Assembly (NCBI GenBank): GCA_018136815.1
Contig: CM030942.1
Span: 239,976-303,975, forward strand
Length of the DNA: 64,000 bases
Source of the DNA: Isochrysis galbana
Taxonomy: Eukaryota; Haptophyta; Isochrysidales; Isochrysidaceae
Reading direction: 5' to 3'
Numbering within the stretch: the first letter of the stretch is position 1; each line of letters opens with the position of its first letter. The translations under genes and the position numbers were made by a program. This document shows, piece by piece, positions 1 to 10,453 of the stretch. The notes beneath the pieces are model-generated. The model was not told the origin of the DNA. It saw only the letters and a list, made by a program, of their open reading frames with translations, and made no database searches.

Positions 1-565
1 TGGTCCGGTGGCCCGCGCCCCCCCCCGGTGATCATTCCCCCCCTTCCTCCTGTGTCTCCGAGTGGGCGGCGGTCTCAGCCCCGACTTATCCTGTAAACAG
101 GTGCGGGACTTACCTATTTTTCCTTCTCCGCGCTCTCTCTCCCCTCTCCTGCGGCACGAGCGATGGCGCGCCTGCGGCAGGCCTGCAGCTGCCCATGGCG
201 ACCCCTGGAGGCTCCTGGAGGCCAGCTCTGGGGGCAGGGGAGGCTGGGGCTGGGCCCTGGCCTCCCCTGCCTCTCCCTCGCTGGCGCTCCTGGGCCTCTG
301 GGGCCCCCAATCTGCATGCACCTGTCTGCCTGTCGACCAGTCGACCAGGGGGGGAGGGGGGTTTGGAGCGATGGGCTGGTCACGAGGGGCCAGGACGGGC
401 GAATGGGGCGAGCCTGTGGGGAAGGGAGTGGGTCAGTAGGGCAGTGGCCTCCTGGCAAGCCATCAGGCGTGCCAGGAGGATGGGTGGTTCCTCCCCCATG
501 GCAGGGGAGGAGTGGAGAGAGGGGGGGGCTCGTGCCCCCCCATGGGTCAACCAAGTAGCATAAAC
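1..565 (+). mobile_element. LINE-family 3' tail, partial copy
   Basis: This G/C-rich stretch resembles the tails at 8395-9335 (minus strand) and 43945-44893 (plus strand). Shared blocks, in order, are a segment reading GGCGCGCCTGCGGC, a block rich in CCCCTGCCTCTCCCTCGCT, a GACCAGGGGGGG block, and a terminal CCCCCCATGG...AAGTAGCATAAACTTAGTTG. The left side is cut by the window edge. It is non-coding tail; the open frames across it reflect GC bias. Confidence 0.6.
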
Positions 566-589
566 TTAGTTGTAGGCTGTGGGAAATGG

Positions 590-700
590 TAAGAGTCAAT
601 TTAGCCGCACCCTTTGCGAGGAACGCGCGATCAATGACGTCGCCCTGGTCGCCGCCTTGGTCGCCGCGATGGTGTCAGGGCGACAGCGCGCACTTGGCTG
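590..700 (-). mobile_element. Fragment of chromodomain retroelement 3' end
   Basis: Read on the minus strand, this segment encodes residues aligning with the last residues of the chromodomain ORF at 2907-3233: RPDTIAATKAATR here against RPGTIAVTRAAMR there, followed by a similarly spaced IAR. The DNA also matches directly (CGCGATGGTGTCAGGGCGA against CGCGATGGTACCAGGGCGA). It lies directly downstream, on the minus strand, of an ATGGAGCGCGCGCC module. It is a decayed fragment, not a gene. Confidence 0.5.
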
Positions 701-830
701 GGGAGGATCGTCGGTGCGCAGGCACGCTTCGGCGACAACGGCGCGTGTCCATTAGCACATTGCGCATTGCCCGCAGTGGCGGCCAGGGAGTAGGGAGTCG
801 GCGCGCGCTCCATGCCCCTATCGTTTGAGC
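700..830 (-). repeat. Recurring ATGGAGCGCGCGCC module, copy 1
   Basis: On the minus strand an ATG (complement of 811-813) opens the peptide MERAPTPYSLAA, followed some 25 residues later by SPKRACAP and a possible splice donor CAAGTGCGCG. The same layout (MERAP or MEHAP start, a KR-rich segment, then a QV or PV codon pair overlapping a GT donor) recurs at about 4014, 11145-11312, 26721 and 60666. It looks like a common 5' exon or leader of mobile elements. Confidence 0.5.
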
Positions 831-1465
831 GATTGTTGTAGTCACCACTCACCACCGTAAAAGCATGCCGACCCCACGTATTGTCCATCACGTTGGCTTT
901 TACGTCCATGTTCGCCAAATTAAAGCATCACGCACACAAGTCACTCTAACTAGATCAACGAGCGAACCGACAAGCAAATGCGGGCAAGGCATGAGAACAC
1001 GACGTGGAAGACCCATGAACGGGTAGGATTGGAACTGATGGATCGTGACTGGGAAGGTTCAAATCTGATGAAGCCAAAACGGAAGCGAAAGTACAAGAGC
1101 CCGCGTTCTATCGAACATGGACACGTGGTTTTGAGTAGAATCAACAAGTCGCCGCAACAGATGTTGGTGCCTCGTTGGAGAATGATCACGTTTGGTAGAG
1201 AGTGCTTAGTTCGGGGCGCCGCAGTAGACTGGGACACATTGCACGTTGAGAACAATGAAAGCCCAGGTAGAAATCGCCATTGATGAGCATCGAGCGATTT
1301 GACTCCAATGGTGACGGTGAGTTCGCGCAAAAGGTGATGACGAGAAATGTGTGGATTCAAGATTCAAGTTCTTGTAAAGCAAGGCGGAGCAGGGGCTCGG
1401 GCCGCAGCTGTCGGGCTTATCTTGGCCAATGATTTCATGCCAGATTATATTTGAGTGCCATGTCA
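831..1465. other. No recognisable gene
   Basis: The 101-codon frame at 978-1283 has no recognisable domain, and the surrounding sequence shows no splice or family signal. Nothing can be supported here. Confidence 0.4.
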
Positions 1466-1717
1466 TCACGGGTCTTTGACAGAGCCCTCTGGTATTGTCC
1501 TCTTCTCCGTACCTGATATCACTTGACCATAAGTAATGGACTCAAGCACCTCAGCATTGACGGACCCTTCCTGTACCACTCCCTTCGAACCGGGCGTTGC
1601 CTTACTACGTATGCTGGACTCCGACACTTCAGCGGCAGCGCATTTCTTTGTGCTCCTCGAAAATTCCGCCTGCTCCTGTTCCAACTCTGACGCTAGTCTG
1701 AACTCATCCTCGGTCAA
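1466..1717 (-). CDS. Short hypothetical ORF or gene fragment
   Basis: This 83-residue frame is rich in Glu, Ser and Lys and starts MTEDEFRLASELEQEQ. The composition is not low-complexity and looks like a charged coil, but no family is recognised. It lies 160 bp downstream of the Alba gene stop on the same strand, so it could be decayed element sequence. Coding status is uncertain. Confidence 0.25.
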   Translation of the reverse strand: MTEDEFRLASELEQEQAEFSRSTKKCAAAEVSESSIRSKATPGSKGVVQEGSVNAEVLESITYGQVISGTEKRTIPEGSVKDP

Positions 1718-1876
1718 TGGTCGCTGGTATCTGCAAAGGATAGACAGCCGCCCATGAGCAATGATGGAAGAGGTGAGACTCCGGCAGGTGAAATCTCCTG
1801 AGCCACATTGCGCATGAGCAGCGCCGTGGCAATCGGCAAATGGACTCTTAAGCGCAGAGCGTGCTGTTTGAAGCTT

Positions 1877-2263
1877 TCACCCTGGCGTTTGCGGATCGAG
1901 TGGGCTCAACGAGAGCGTGATAGTGATCTGTGGCCTGGGGCGCTGTGCGTCTCGCGTAGGCACGCGGACGCCGATCTGTGTGCTCTGATACAGCCCGCGC
2001 ACTCTCCGTTTGGCAATTTCAGCGACTGTGACTGCCTTGCCCACCGCCGGCCCGTCAGCCTGCAGCACAACGCTCTCCGTCTGTGCGGGAAGAGAGTACG
2101 TGGTGTGGGAGATAGGGGGGGGGGGGGGGAGGGGAGGGGATAGGGCACGCGTGGGACGTGCCGGGCTGCGCACCGCCAGACCGTCCAGCGTGCTCTGCAC
2201 CAAGCCCGTCACCTTGCCGCCGCTCGTGACACGCAGAGGGCGACGCGCCGATGCCGTCGACAT
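1877..2263 (-). CDS. Alba-domain protein (Alba / RNase P-MRP p25-like), two exons
   Basis: Exon 1 is 2263-2174 and exon 2 is 2080-1877 (minus strand), joined at phase 0; the intron has a GTGCGC donor and a CGCACAG acceptor after a pyrimidine tract. The product is about 97 residues, the usual size of a single Alba domain. Visible Alba features are an N-terminal RVTSGGKV strand (family IRVT..GK), an internal VVLQADGPAVGKAVTVAEI (family VVLKA.G.AI.KAV..AE..K), KRRVRGLYQSTQIG, and a final ITITLSLS strand. Alba proteins bind RNA or DNA. In eukaryotes they act in RNase P/MRP (Rpp25, Rpp20), in translational control or on chromatin, and the sequence does not say which applies here. The MITE at 2362-2585 begins only about 100 bp upstream of the start codon. 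Confidence 0.85.
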   Translation of the reverse strand: MSTASARRPLRVTSGGKVTGLVQSTLDGLAVRSPARPTRALSPPLPPPPPISHTTYSLPAQTESVVLQADGPAVGKAVTVAEIAKRRVRGLYQSTQIGVRVPTRDAQRPRPQITITLSLSPLDPQTPG

Positions 2264-2361
2264 TTCCCTCTCGCTCGCTCTTGCTTTCTCCCTTTCTTAG
2301 ACAGCAAGCTTTAGTTTGCGATGGTGAACGCCAACGGAGCAGCGCAGGTGTTCACAGGAAC

Positions 2362-2585
2362 CCTACATGTGAAACACAGGAATAGTGTTTTTTTCTTAGG
2401 CCCAAAACATATGTTTTTCGCTGTTTTATTTCAGGCGGCCGCCCCCCCCCCCCCCGCACGTCTGTTTTTTACACTGTTTTTCTCTGTTTTTTTTCGACGG
2501 CAAAAAACAGACTGTTTTCTGTTTTTGCTGTTTTATGTTTTATTCCTATTTCTAAGCTTGATTGTGACTGTGTTTCACATGTAGG
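2362..2585. mobile_element. 224-bp MITE with perfect 18-bp TIRs and 8-bp TSD (hAT-like)
   Basis: The left end (2362-2379) reads CCTACATGTGAAACACAG and the right end (2568-2585) is its exact reverse complement, CTGTGTTTCACATGTAGG. The element is flanked on both sides by ACAGGAAC (2354-2361 and 2586-2593), a perfect 8-bp target-site duplication. The interior is T-rich with TGTTTT runs and a C homopolymer, and has no plausible ORF. An 8-bp duplication with short TIRs is typical of the hAT superfamily. The perfect ends suggest a recent insertion, moved in trans by a transposase encoded elsewhere. Confidence 0.9.
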
Positions 2586-2594
2586 ACAGGAACT

Positions 2595-2770
2595 CGCACT
2601 CTCCTAGGCCCGCAAGGGCCAGCCAGCACCAGCACTCCAACACTCGTACTCAGCTTCCCTGGCAGCCACGCAGACAGGGGCCTGCAGGGGGCACCCAGCA
2701 CCCAGGACCCGTGAGGCTCGCGTGGGAGAGGCAAGAGAGATCAGAGGCTGAGCCCCAACTCTTCCATCTT
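2595..2770 (-). mobile_element. Short fragment of the LINE 3' tail
   Basis: This stretch shares blocks such as GGCTGAGCCCC and GGGAGAGGCAAG with the tail copy at 8640-8760. The fragment is short and divergent, abuts the right end of the MITE, and lacks the terminal TATAAACTTAG motif. Confidence 0.35.
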
Positions 2771-2906
2771 CCATCTTCCACAGCCACCTCAGCCTTCTTT
2801 CCCGCTCACCCCCCTTTCTTCGCGTATCCCGATTACGTTAGTTATCTACGTATTACCGTGAATGTGCGTTTGATAGTGGTGTGAGAGAATTGTAAGCAGA
2901 GGATTT

Positions 2907-3233
2907 TTACCCGGTTCTCGGTTCTGTTCTGGAGAGAGCGCGAGCGATGGCGTCGCTCTCTCTCCTCATGGCCGCCCTAGTTACCGCGATGGTACCAGGG
3001 CGATAAAATGCCTCATACTCGTCTTGTTGCCTGGCTTCGAAGGAGGAGATGTCGGGCTCCATCCCTGCGAGGTGTGATAGCGGCTCCCACGTGTCATCCT
3101 TGGAGTTGAAGCCCTTCCAACGAATGAGGTATTGCACATCGCCTTGTCGCAGGCGCTTGGCCACTATGTGGTCTACCTCGTGCAAGGTGTTGTCCGCCTG
3201 CGCCACTCCCACTCCTCGCTTCCGCCCCCCCAT
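2907..3233 (-). mobile_element. Chromodomain ORF of a Ty3/Gypsy-type retroelement (fragment)
   Basis: The minus-strand frame encodes a chromodomain: HEVDHIVAKRL followed by VQYLIRWKGF and DDTWEPLSHL, the canonical order of aromatic residues (Y, W, W) and acidic residues. A tail ISSFEARQQDEYEAF and the end TEPRTG-stop follow. In chromoviruses this module forms the C-terminus of the pol polyprotein, after integrase, and targets integration to modified histones. No integrase, reverse transcriptase or LTR is visible next to it, so it is an orphan 3' end. A diverged second copy of its last residues lies at 590-700. Confidence 0.7.
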
Positions 3234-3379
3234 CTCCCTCCACTGACTGACCCCGCCCGACAGCAGCTTTTTCTGCCGCCTCTTTCACCCGAACAAAAAA
3301 ACATTTTCAACCGAACAAAAAACAAAAAACACAAAAACACATGTATAGAGGTGTTGAATGGCCCTCCAAAAGCACCTGC

Positions 3380-3512
3380 GACCTAAGCTCATGGCCTAGT
3401 GCTAGTGCGCAGTGCGCGGCGGCCTCGGGGTCATGGGTTCGAAAGCCTCGGGAGCCGCTGGCCGCTGGCGACTGGCGGATCCCGAGGCCCGAGGCGCCCA
3501 TACTTTTTTTTA
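3380..3512 (+). mobile_element. tRNA-derived SINE-like repeat
   Basis: An A-box-like TGGCCTAGTGCTAGTGCGC is followed about 40 bp later by a B-box-like GGGTTCGAAAGCC, and the unit ends in an eight-T run. The spacing fits an RNA polymerase III promoter of tRNA origin, but no complete acceptor or T stem can be drawn, so this is not a tRNA gene. Confidence 0.35.
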
Positions 3513-3984
3513 ATATTCAATATTCCAACTATCTAGATAATACTAATAATATTGATATTGATATAATAGGTTTGGCAGAAGCACTATCTGTATCTATCTA
3601 GATAGCCGAAGGGCACTATCTATATCTATCTAGATAGCAAAAAACGCCCAAACCTAATATCTAGATAGCTCATAGCTCCCCCAATGAAACCTATTCACAG
3701 TGGGAGACAAGAGAACCCACCCCTTCATCACTTCATCCCACACATCACCCCACAAGGGGAGGAGACAGGGGTCTACACCTATACAGTCCCATGAGAGGGA
3801 AGGGAAGGTGGGGAAGAGAGCGAGGACGCGACAAGCCGAACGAATCGACGAACCGAGGCCAATCCGGCCCAAGGGGTGCCCAAGGAAGCCACCACCCTCT
3901 TGGGTGGGAGGGGCAGTCCAAAGAGGACTAGGCCCATTGAGGCTCAAGGAGGGGCCATGATGAGCCACCTCCCCTCCCCCCTCA
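3513..3984. repeat. AT-rich TATCTAGATA repeats, then gene-free sequence
   Basis: A unit of about 32-33 bp, GCACTATCT.TATCTATCTAGATAGC, occurs twice in tandem near 3580-3640, and further TATCTAGATAG palindromes follow. Related strings occur near 43740-43850 and 63940-63975. The rest of the interval holds no supportable gene. Confidence 0.5.
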
Positions 3985-4140
3985 CCTTGCAACTAAGTTT
4001 ATACTTGGTCGCCATGGAGCGCGCCGACGCGCCCCCTCTCTCTTTCGGGCACCCCACCGCGGGCGCCCTTCCAGTGCCCATGGAGCAGTCGCAGGCGAAG
4101 CGACCGCGTCCTCCCGCGGAGGCCGAGCAGGTGAGCGCGA
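3985..4140. repeat. Junction of a LINE end motif and the ATGGAGCGCGCC module, copy 2
   Basis: AACTAAGTTTATACTTGG is the reverse complement of the LINE 3' terminus (AAGTATAAACTTAGTT). It runs straight into CGCCATGGAGCGCGCC, whose frame reads MERADAPPL..., then a segment QAKRPRPPAEAEQ ending at a GTGAGC donor near 4132. It is the most diverged copy of the module. Confidence 0.45.
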
Positions 4141-4169
4141 TCCCCGTCGCGCCACACGGCCAGTGGCCC

Positions 4170-5010
4170 CGGCCACACCACCTCCAGCAGCCATGCTGGC
4201 CCCCCCCATGGAGGACCACAGGCTGCAGGCCACAACCAGCACACACCAGACAAGAATCAACAGAGATCCATTGGGCATGCCTCATGGCAGAGGCCTCACT
4301 CACCCTGGTGACGGCCGCGCCGCCTCGGCGGCGCGGCCCGAGACCGGGTGGCCCTTATGGGCACAAATCTCACACTACAACAGATACGCACCACAACAAG
4401 CCACAGCAACTCCCCCAGACCAAGGACAGCACACACGAGACCCCCCTAGGGGAAGGTCGGGAGCACGCACACGCCAACGCGCCACGCATCCGCAAGCCGA
4501 CGAACTACACACTTACACCCGACTCGCCATGCCCCGCACAGGAACCCCAATCAGAAGATGAACAAGAAAGCGTAGACACAGATGCAAACTACGAACTTTC
4601 CTTCCATCAGGAGGGCGACTACACATTCCAAGACGCGTCGGTGTACGCCACCATAGTCGAGCTCCTCTTAGAGCTCGAAGGAGTCGATCCTGAACCGGAC
4701 TTCTGGGCCCGGTCGATTAAAGGCCCCTGGCACATAGCAGTCAACGAAGACTGTGCGCAACAATTCCAAGAGCGATATGGCGAACTTACCACCCTCCCTT
4801 CGAGAACAAAATGACAGGGATTAAGTATCGGCCCAATATTGATAGTCCGTACAGGCCCTGAGACGTGGTGCATGTGCGACGCAACCTGCTTCAATTCCGC
4901 CCAATCCTTAGGTTGCAGGCCTGGGCAGTACATGTGGGCTGAGTACAACGCTTGACTCAGGACCCCCAAAGCTTTAAGGGGCCAAAATACCAAGGGGGAG
5001 AACTAATGTG
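4170..5010 (+). pseudogene. Degenerate retroelement-like coding sequence
   Basis: One frame to 4814 encodes a hydrophilic region (HTTTDTHHNKPQQL, SEDEQESVDTD) followed by DFWARSIKGPWHIAV and a stop. After a frame change the sequence still reads as protein (TGPETWCMCDATCF, RPGQYMWAEYNA). The codon-like texture across a frame break suggests a decayed element ORF. No catalytic motif is recognised, so the element class is unknown. Confidence 0.35.
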
Positions 5011-5224
5011 CTAGGAATTGGCTAGGTACGGAGTAAGAAGAAAACGTCCTAATCTCACATCTCGGCGAAGAACTCAGCAAGGGCTCTGATGAGTCGCTCT
5101 GGCTCGGCGGCGAATTTGATTGCTGACAGAACCTGACATGATTGCGGTGGAAGGTATCTCGGAAACTCGGGGGGAGAGTGCGTTTTCTCACCTCCGAAAC
5201 TTCGAAACTTAGCACATCTTCTTG

Positions 5225-5226
<2 letters not shown>

Positions 5227-5299
<73 letters not shown>

Positions 5300-5460
5300 C
5301 CCCCCCCCCCCTCTCTCTCTTTCTCCCCCCCCCTCTCCCTCTCTCTCTTTCTCCCCTCCCCCCCTCTCCCTCTCCGCGACTCTCTCTGACTCTCTCTTTC
5401 TCTCAATCTCTCACTCTCCCTGTCTGTCTAGCTCCTTTCTTCACTCTCTCCCCTTTCCCC
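5227..5460 (+). repeat. (CT)n microsatellite followed by C/T-rich DNA
   Basis: An uninterrupted CT dinucleotide run covers about 5227-5297, followed by C homopolymers and impure CT-rich DNA to about 5460. Ser/Leu-repeat and Arg/Glu-repeat frames across it are artefacts. A shorter (GA)n tract lies at 5637-5680. Confidence 0.9.
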
Positions 5461-5525
5461 CCCCCTCTTTGCCTGCTCTCCGTAACCGGCGGCTGATTTC
5501 CCCAGAGAGCAGCCGACTCTCGGCG

Positions 5526-5634
5526 ATGGGGAGGAAGAAGTCAAAACACAACGATGACTCGACCTCAGCAGCGAATCGAATAACCGCCGGCCATCCTCGT
5601 CTCGTTCGTCATCGGCGACAAATAGAACTCAATT

Positions 5635-5673
<39 letters not shown>

Positions 5674-6633
5674 GGAGAGTAGTTTGTAGGTTGTTTCAGG
5701 TCTACTCTCCCTCGCTCATCACCATCACATCATCTGAGAGGGGGTTGAGAGGGGATGATGACGACTGGATCATCTCACACGTAACGATCCAGAGGCTGCT
5801 GCCCCCGAAGGTTCCTCTTGCTTCTCGGGGTTCTACTCCGTCCCTCTCCAACCACAACCCCAGTCGATCCATTACCGGTGCGGAAGCCGAGGGTGGGCAC
5901 GAGCACACTTCCCCTTCCGTGCGAGTACACACAGCCAGCCAGCGTCGCCACTACGCGTAGCCTGTCCGTCGTGGCGAGTGCGACCACACGCAACATACTG
6001 GTCCATTGTGGCGAGTGTCGACATCTTGTCCAGATACCTCAAAACCGGATCCTCTGGGGTTGGTGCGACACAAACGAGCCGCACTTAGCGCCTGATAGAC
6101 TAGGAGGACTTGTCCAACCGGCGGCTTGGGCTCCGAAACGACCAGAGAACCACCACCTCTGCCAGCTTGTCTACACAAAACACTTTTCGCCTCTCACTAA
6201 CCTCCCTGTTGCAATTCTCTTAGGTGCAAAACAACCCCACCACTGGCGAAGAATGCTTGAGGCAGCCCACGTGTCGTACCCAGCAGACATGCGCAACATG
6301 GGAAAGGAAAGCCAACCCACGCATTCCGGCTCGAACAAAAAGTCGCCTTTGAACTTCGTGCAGCTCCGTGAGTGTGTTGATGCCGGAGCAGCAGAAGACA
6401 CCCAGCATTTTAGGAGCAAGCTGGAGGCGAGAACGATGACCATGCACGAGCTACGAGTGATCTGTGCCAATGACAAACGCCTCAGGCCAATCCTTGCTGA
6501 AGATGATCCGTATTTGGCCATGGCTTACGCTCTCCCAGGACGTTGCCCACCCCCCGCACTCCGTCGTCTAAACTCTTCACTGACAAAGGAGACGTTGATC
6601 GACAGCATGCTAGCTGCAGGCTGGCGGCCCTGA
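5526..6633 (+). CDS. Hypothetical gene or element remnant
   Basis: From an ATG at 5526 a lysine-rich start MGRKKSKHNDDS is readable, but the frame then crosses a (GA)n tract. The better coding signal is the frame ending at 6633: a CGECRHLVQIPQNRI segment, then, possibly after an acceptor CTCTCTTAG near 6220, a mixed-composition stretch of about 135 residues (KQPHHWRRMLEAAHVSYPAD ... TLIDSMLAAGWRP). No family is recognised and the exon structure is a guess. It may be a real lineage-specific gene or part of a mobile element. Confidence 0.3.
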
Positions 6634-8239
6634 TCGATTCGTGTTGAATCGACACAGCAGCAATGTGCTCTGTGTCGGTTGCTGCTGCTGTCTCGGTTGA
6701 TGCTGTCGCATCCTTTCTGCCTGCTATGGTGTGGGCGGAATCTGAAATTTTCTATCCAATATCACGGCCAAGGCATGTGAAGGCACGTCATATTCTTGGA
6801 ACGGTGATGATAGGCGAGGCCTTTCATGATGGTTGCTGAGCCATGCAGCTGCATCTTGTTCATTACCATGGCTTTCGTTCTCCAATGGCTCGTTTTCTCG
6901 AGTTCAATCTTTTACATGTGTGCGATGACGAGGTTCACGACAATCCTCTAGTTTTGGTAGCGCCTTTTCAGCATTTGCTGTTGCCGAATGCATCTTCGCG
7001 TTTCTACAAGACAATCTTAGTATATGTGATCTGTGTTGCTAAGTTCCGCTGGCGCTTCAATCCACGCAAAATGTGCGCTCGGGTGCCACGTCGCACATGG
7101 CCGCTTGTCTATTTTTTGAACATACCGGCTATTGCCTGTCATGCGCCATCGCCCTCCCTGCCCCCATATCTGTTGCGGGTAGGGGGAGCGTCTCCATACC
7201 ATGCGACACGCTCTATTCTTAGAACGTGTCTTCCCCCTCGGCATCCCCTGCTCTCCTCTCTCCTTCTCCTCTCCGCCCCGCGCGTGCGGTTCCAACCGGG
7301 ATCCCTTCCGCTTCTTCCTTCCCTTCCTTTCATGCTTCATTCATGCTTCACGCATCCTTCCCTTCCTTTCATGCGACCCCAGCGGTTCCCTTGTTCCTTT
7401 GGAGAAGGGAGTGGGACTGTGGCTGTGGAGCGTATGAAGGTGGAGGGGCTGACGATGTATGTAACATGTGAGATACAGCCCCATGGCGGAATGGGATGCG
7501 TGCTAAGTAAGGTGAGAAGGTGAGAAGCGCTCAATCACCATCACCCACAGCATGGAAAAGCGTTCGCAATCACCATCAGCCTACACGCGGGAACGCGTTC
7601 AATCGCCATCACCCCCACCGTATGGAAAAGCCTTCAATCACCATTAGCCTACACATGGAAAAGCGTTCAATCGCCATCACCTCCCGGAAGCATAGGCATA
7701 GGGAAGAAGAAGGAAGATGCAAATAACGTTATGTACGAAAACGCGGGCACAAAACCACTCTTAACGCGCACCTTCCTCCAGACACCCGAACACAACCATT
7801 TTGGCCTGGTGCCATGACACATTCCTTGAAATCCAGCCAGAAGCATTTGCATGGACGCTAGTTCATCACGATCACGATCTGTGTCAATATGGTTGGTGGA
7901 AAAAAAAACATTTTAATATTCTCGCCTCACTCGTGGCACTGGAAGACGCTCTCGAAGCCACGCCCTTTCTCTTCCCACTCCCCCACTCCCTGCCTTGCGG
8001 CAACTCCCCTCGTGCTCTACTTAGGGGCCCGGGTCGTGCGGGGGGTTCGAGCCAAGCGGGGTGCACCTGTCCCCAACAGTAAGTTCTCTCCTTGCTCCTG
8101 TTCTGTTGAGTGACCTGTCTATACAGAAAGTGTTGCAGGATGTCGTTATACGAATGCGCGCGGGCGATCACTCAGTGCGTCCGTAGTTATGACTAGCCGC
8201 CCATCCGAATTATCTGTCAGAGCGTGGTGACGCGTCGCA
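6634..8239. other. Gene-poor interval with a degenerate 35-bp repeat
   Basis: No family-level coding signal is visible. Between about 7537 and 7690, four to five imperfect units of roughly 35 bp occur, built from CAATCACCATCA(C/G)CC and (A)TGGAAAAGCGTT. A long frame at 6843-7523 is not convincing. Confidence 0.45.
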
Positions 8240-8394
8240 TTATGCGAGTCTCCCGTCTAATCCGAGAGCTTTCGCTACGAGGCCGAATTCCTTACTGAGT
8301 TGTAGCCTGCCTTTCTTGTCTTCGATAAACATGGGGGTGCTGAGTTCCGTCGTTTTTTTGATCTTTGGTTTTCTTCCCTGAGCACATAACCTAC

Positions 8395-9335
8395 TTTTAT
8401 AAGTGGGGGTCAATGGGGGCCTCGCGCCCCCCCCTCTCCATCGCGGACACCCCCCGGGGTGGGCCCGTACAATCAACCCCAGCCCCTGCCCTTTGGCAGG
8501 GGCTGGGCAATCAACACTCTGGCCCAGACCCCTAGTGGGCGCGGGCCGAGACTCGCACTCCCACGCCCAGCATGGGCCTGCCCTCGAGCTGACTCCCCCC
8601 CCTCCCCTGGTCGCCAGGCATACAGAGGCCACTGGGAGGCTCCAATGGCCAGCGTGGCAAGCGTGGGAGAGGCAGGGGGGGCCAGGGGCTGAGCCCCAGC
8701 CTCCACTGCCCCCTGAGCTGCCCTTGCTGGCCCTCTGGGAGCCCCCAAAGGCCCTCTGAGAGCAGGCCGTGGCGCGCCGCATGGCGACGCGCCGCAGGGA
8801 GAGGGGCGGAGGAGAATGGAGAGAGGGAGAGGGGGAAATTTGCGCCCCCCCCGATGGAGTGCGGTAAGAAACGGGCCCCGTTTGCGTTAGCAAACGGGCG
8901 AAGGGGGGCGGCTGGCGACAGGAGGGGCGAGAAGAAGGGAGTGGCTCAAGACGTCCCTGTGGCAGGTATCGGGGGGCGCAGTCATTTATTTCTTCGAGGA
9001 CTGCTCGCGGCGCGAGCTGTAAGGGCCGTTCTGCTTCACGACGAGAGGTCCCTCCCCCCCCCCCCGGTGTTTTTCCCCGGAGAGTCGGCCGGCGTCGACC
9101 GGTCCGCCTCAATGGGTTTTCCCTCATTGTAACTTGTGGGGAGTTATAATGGGAGCCGGGGGTTTGCGAGGGGGGAGATTTGAAGGGATGCATTGGTGTA
9201 TGTGTCTGTGCCATCACTTCAAGGCGTGCGGGCAAGTGCGCTGAGGGGTGTCGTGATAGTACCGGGCTAGTGGGAGTAGTGGTACTAACGCTCAGTTGTT
9301 TTGTTGTTGTTGTTCTTCCCTGAGCGGCCTTATAT
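8395..9335 (-). mobile_element. LINE 3' tail (untranslated), downstream of the LINE ORF
   Basis: On the minus strand the tail begins after a (CAA)n run with ACAACTGAGCGTTAGTACCACTACTCC and ends with a G-run and CCCCCACTTATAAAAGTAGG. The same order of blocks is seen at 43945-44893. A long open frame runs from the LINE ORF through this tail, but the copy at 43945-44893 has stops in the equivalent frame, so it is probably untranslated. Confidence 0.65.
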
Positions 9336-10453
9336 GTTCGCATGGAGTTGCGGGGGTCCGACACGGTACTGCCTCGTACTAGGGTGGCAAACCTCGTTAG
9401 CGTGGATTCAAGGACTGGTATGTAGTGGAAATTGTATGCCTCGTAGTCTACTCTATAGAAGTCTTTTATAATGTATTTCCATGCAATTATATAGAGCGCT
9501 TTAAGGCTGTCGGGGGTGGTCGTACCGGGGTATGCGAAGAGTCTGTCTTTCGCTATCTGTGCACGCGACCTCTTAGGAGGAGGCGTGTGCTCTGCAAGAG
9601 CGTCTATGGTTTCGAATATCGTTTTAGTCGCGGGGCACCATGCTAGATGACTCGATCTTTCTTGGTGGTCGTGGCATAGTCGGCATTTGTTTGTCAGGCT
9701 ATCTGGGAACCTGTTTCTAGTGCCGATCCTTCGGTGAGTAATATGTTTGAAGTGTAGATGTTTATCCGTGTGCTTTAGCAGCGGCGTTGTGTAGAGTCGA
9801 GCTATATGTCTCCATTCGTCTTTCGTGATGTTCAGTCTATTCTCCCATGCGGTCTTCGCCGCTTGCGGGGCGTGTTTTCGGTTCGTTTTCATCACTTCTT
9901 TGGCGATGTCGGAGACGGTGATCGCGTCAAGAGCGACCCTTCCTTTGCGTATGGCATATTCGTCCGCCAGCGGGTATTCCATGAATCTCGGGCCTTTATA
10001 CCCGCCTTCCCATTTTGCTGGTGGGTGGTAGTATTGGGTTTCCTCGGCTTCCGCTACTTCCCCGGTGCCGGCTACCTCTCCTAGGTAGTCGGTGTCGGTG
10101 TGTATCCAGATGTTGTTAAATTTACTGATAAATCTTTCGTCTTCCGAGACTCTAATTTCACTGGGCAGTGGCGTGTCCCTTGATTCTTGCGTCTGGGTGC
10201 CACCTACGTGCGGCTCTTCTCCTTTAGTGTTTTTTGGGGGGGGGCGCTCTTTCGCTCGCTCCAACAGCCGTGTCGCGTAGCTTACGACTTCATCCCACGA
10301 GTCAAGAAATTCCTTTTTATGTATCACGCGGCCTTCGTGCACAAAAAAAGAAACGTGCGGACTCGTTCGGTGTTCGTTCGGCGAGACTAGCTGCGATGTC
10401 CCCTTTTCTGCGGTCAAATCTGCGCCAGTGCCTGAAACCTGCAAGTTTGTACC
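9336..10453 (-). mobile_element. LINE (non-LTR retrotransposon) ORF2 C-terminal fragment with RT zinc finger
   Basis: The minus-strand frame opens after a stop at 10456 and encodes the C-terminal part of a non-LTR retrotransposon polyprotein. It contains a helical region with DEWRHIARLYTT, then FKHITHRRIGTRNRF, then the zinc knuckle CRLCHDHQERSSHLAWCP, which has the C-x2-C-(x)n-H-x4-C form of the zf-RVT domain that closes many LINE ORF2 proteins. The reverse transcriptase and endonuclease domains are missing upstream, where a Fanzor-like fragment abuts. This is a 5'-truncated, dead copy. Its 3' tail matches the insertion at 43.9 kb, linking the two as one family. Confidence 0.65.

Noticed and set aside
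978..1283. Lys/Arg-rich 101-codon ORF
   Set aside because: There is no domain, splice context or repeat copy to support it.
3380..3480. Functional tRNA gene
   Set aside because: A- and B-box-like strings exist, but no complete acceptor and T stems can be drawn.
6843..7523. 226-codon ORF as a gene
   Set aside because: Composition drifts from mixed to Pro/Ser/Leu bias, overlapping frames are equally open, and no domain is visible.
7537..7690. CRISPR-like array
   Set aside because: The repeats are imperfect, lack unique spacers of constant length, and lie in a eukaryotic nuclear genome.
8240..10444. A single 734-residue protein on the minus strand
   Set aside because: Only the first 370 residues or so look like LINE ORF2. 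The rest translates the G/C-rich LINE tail, which has stops in the equivalent frame of the copy at 43.9-44.9 kb.
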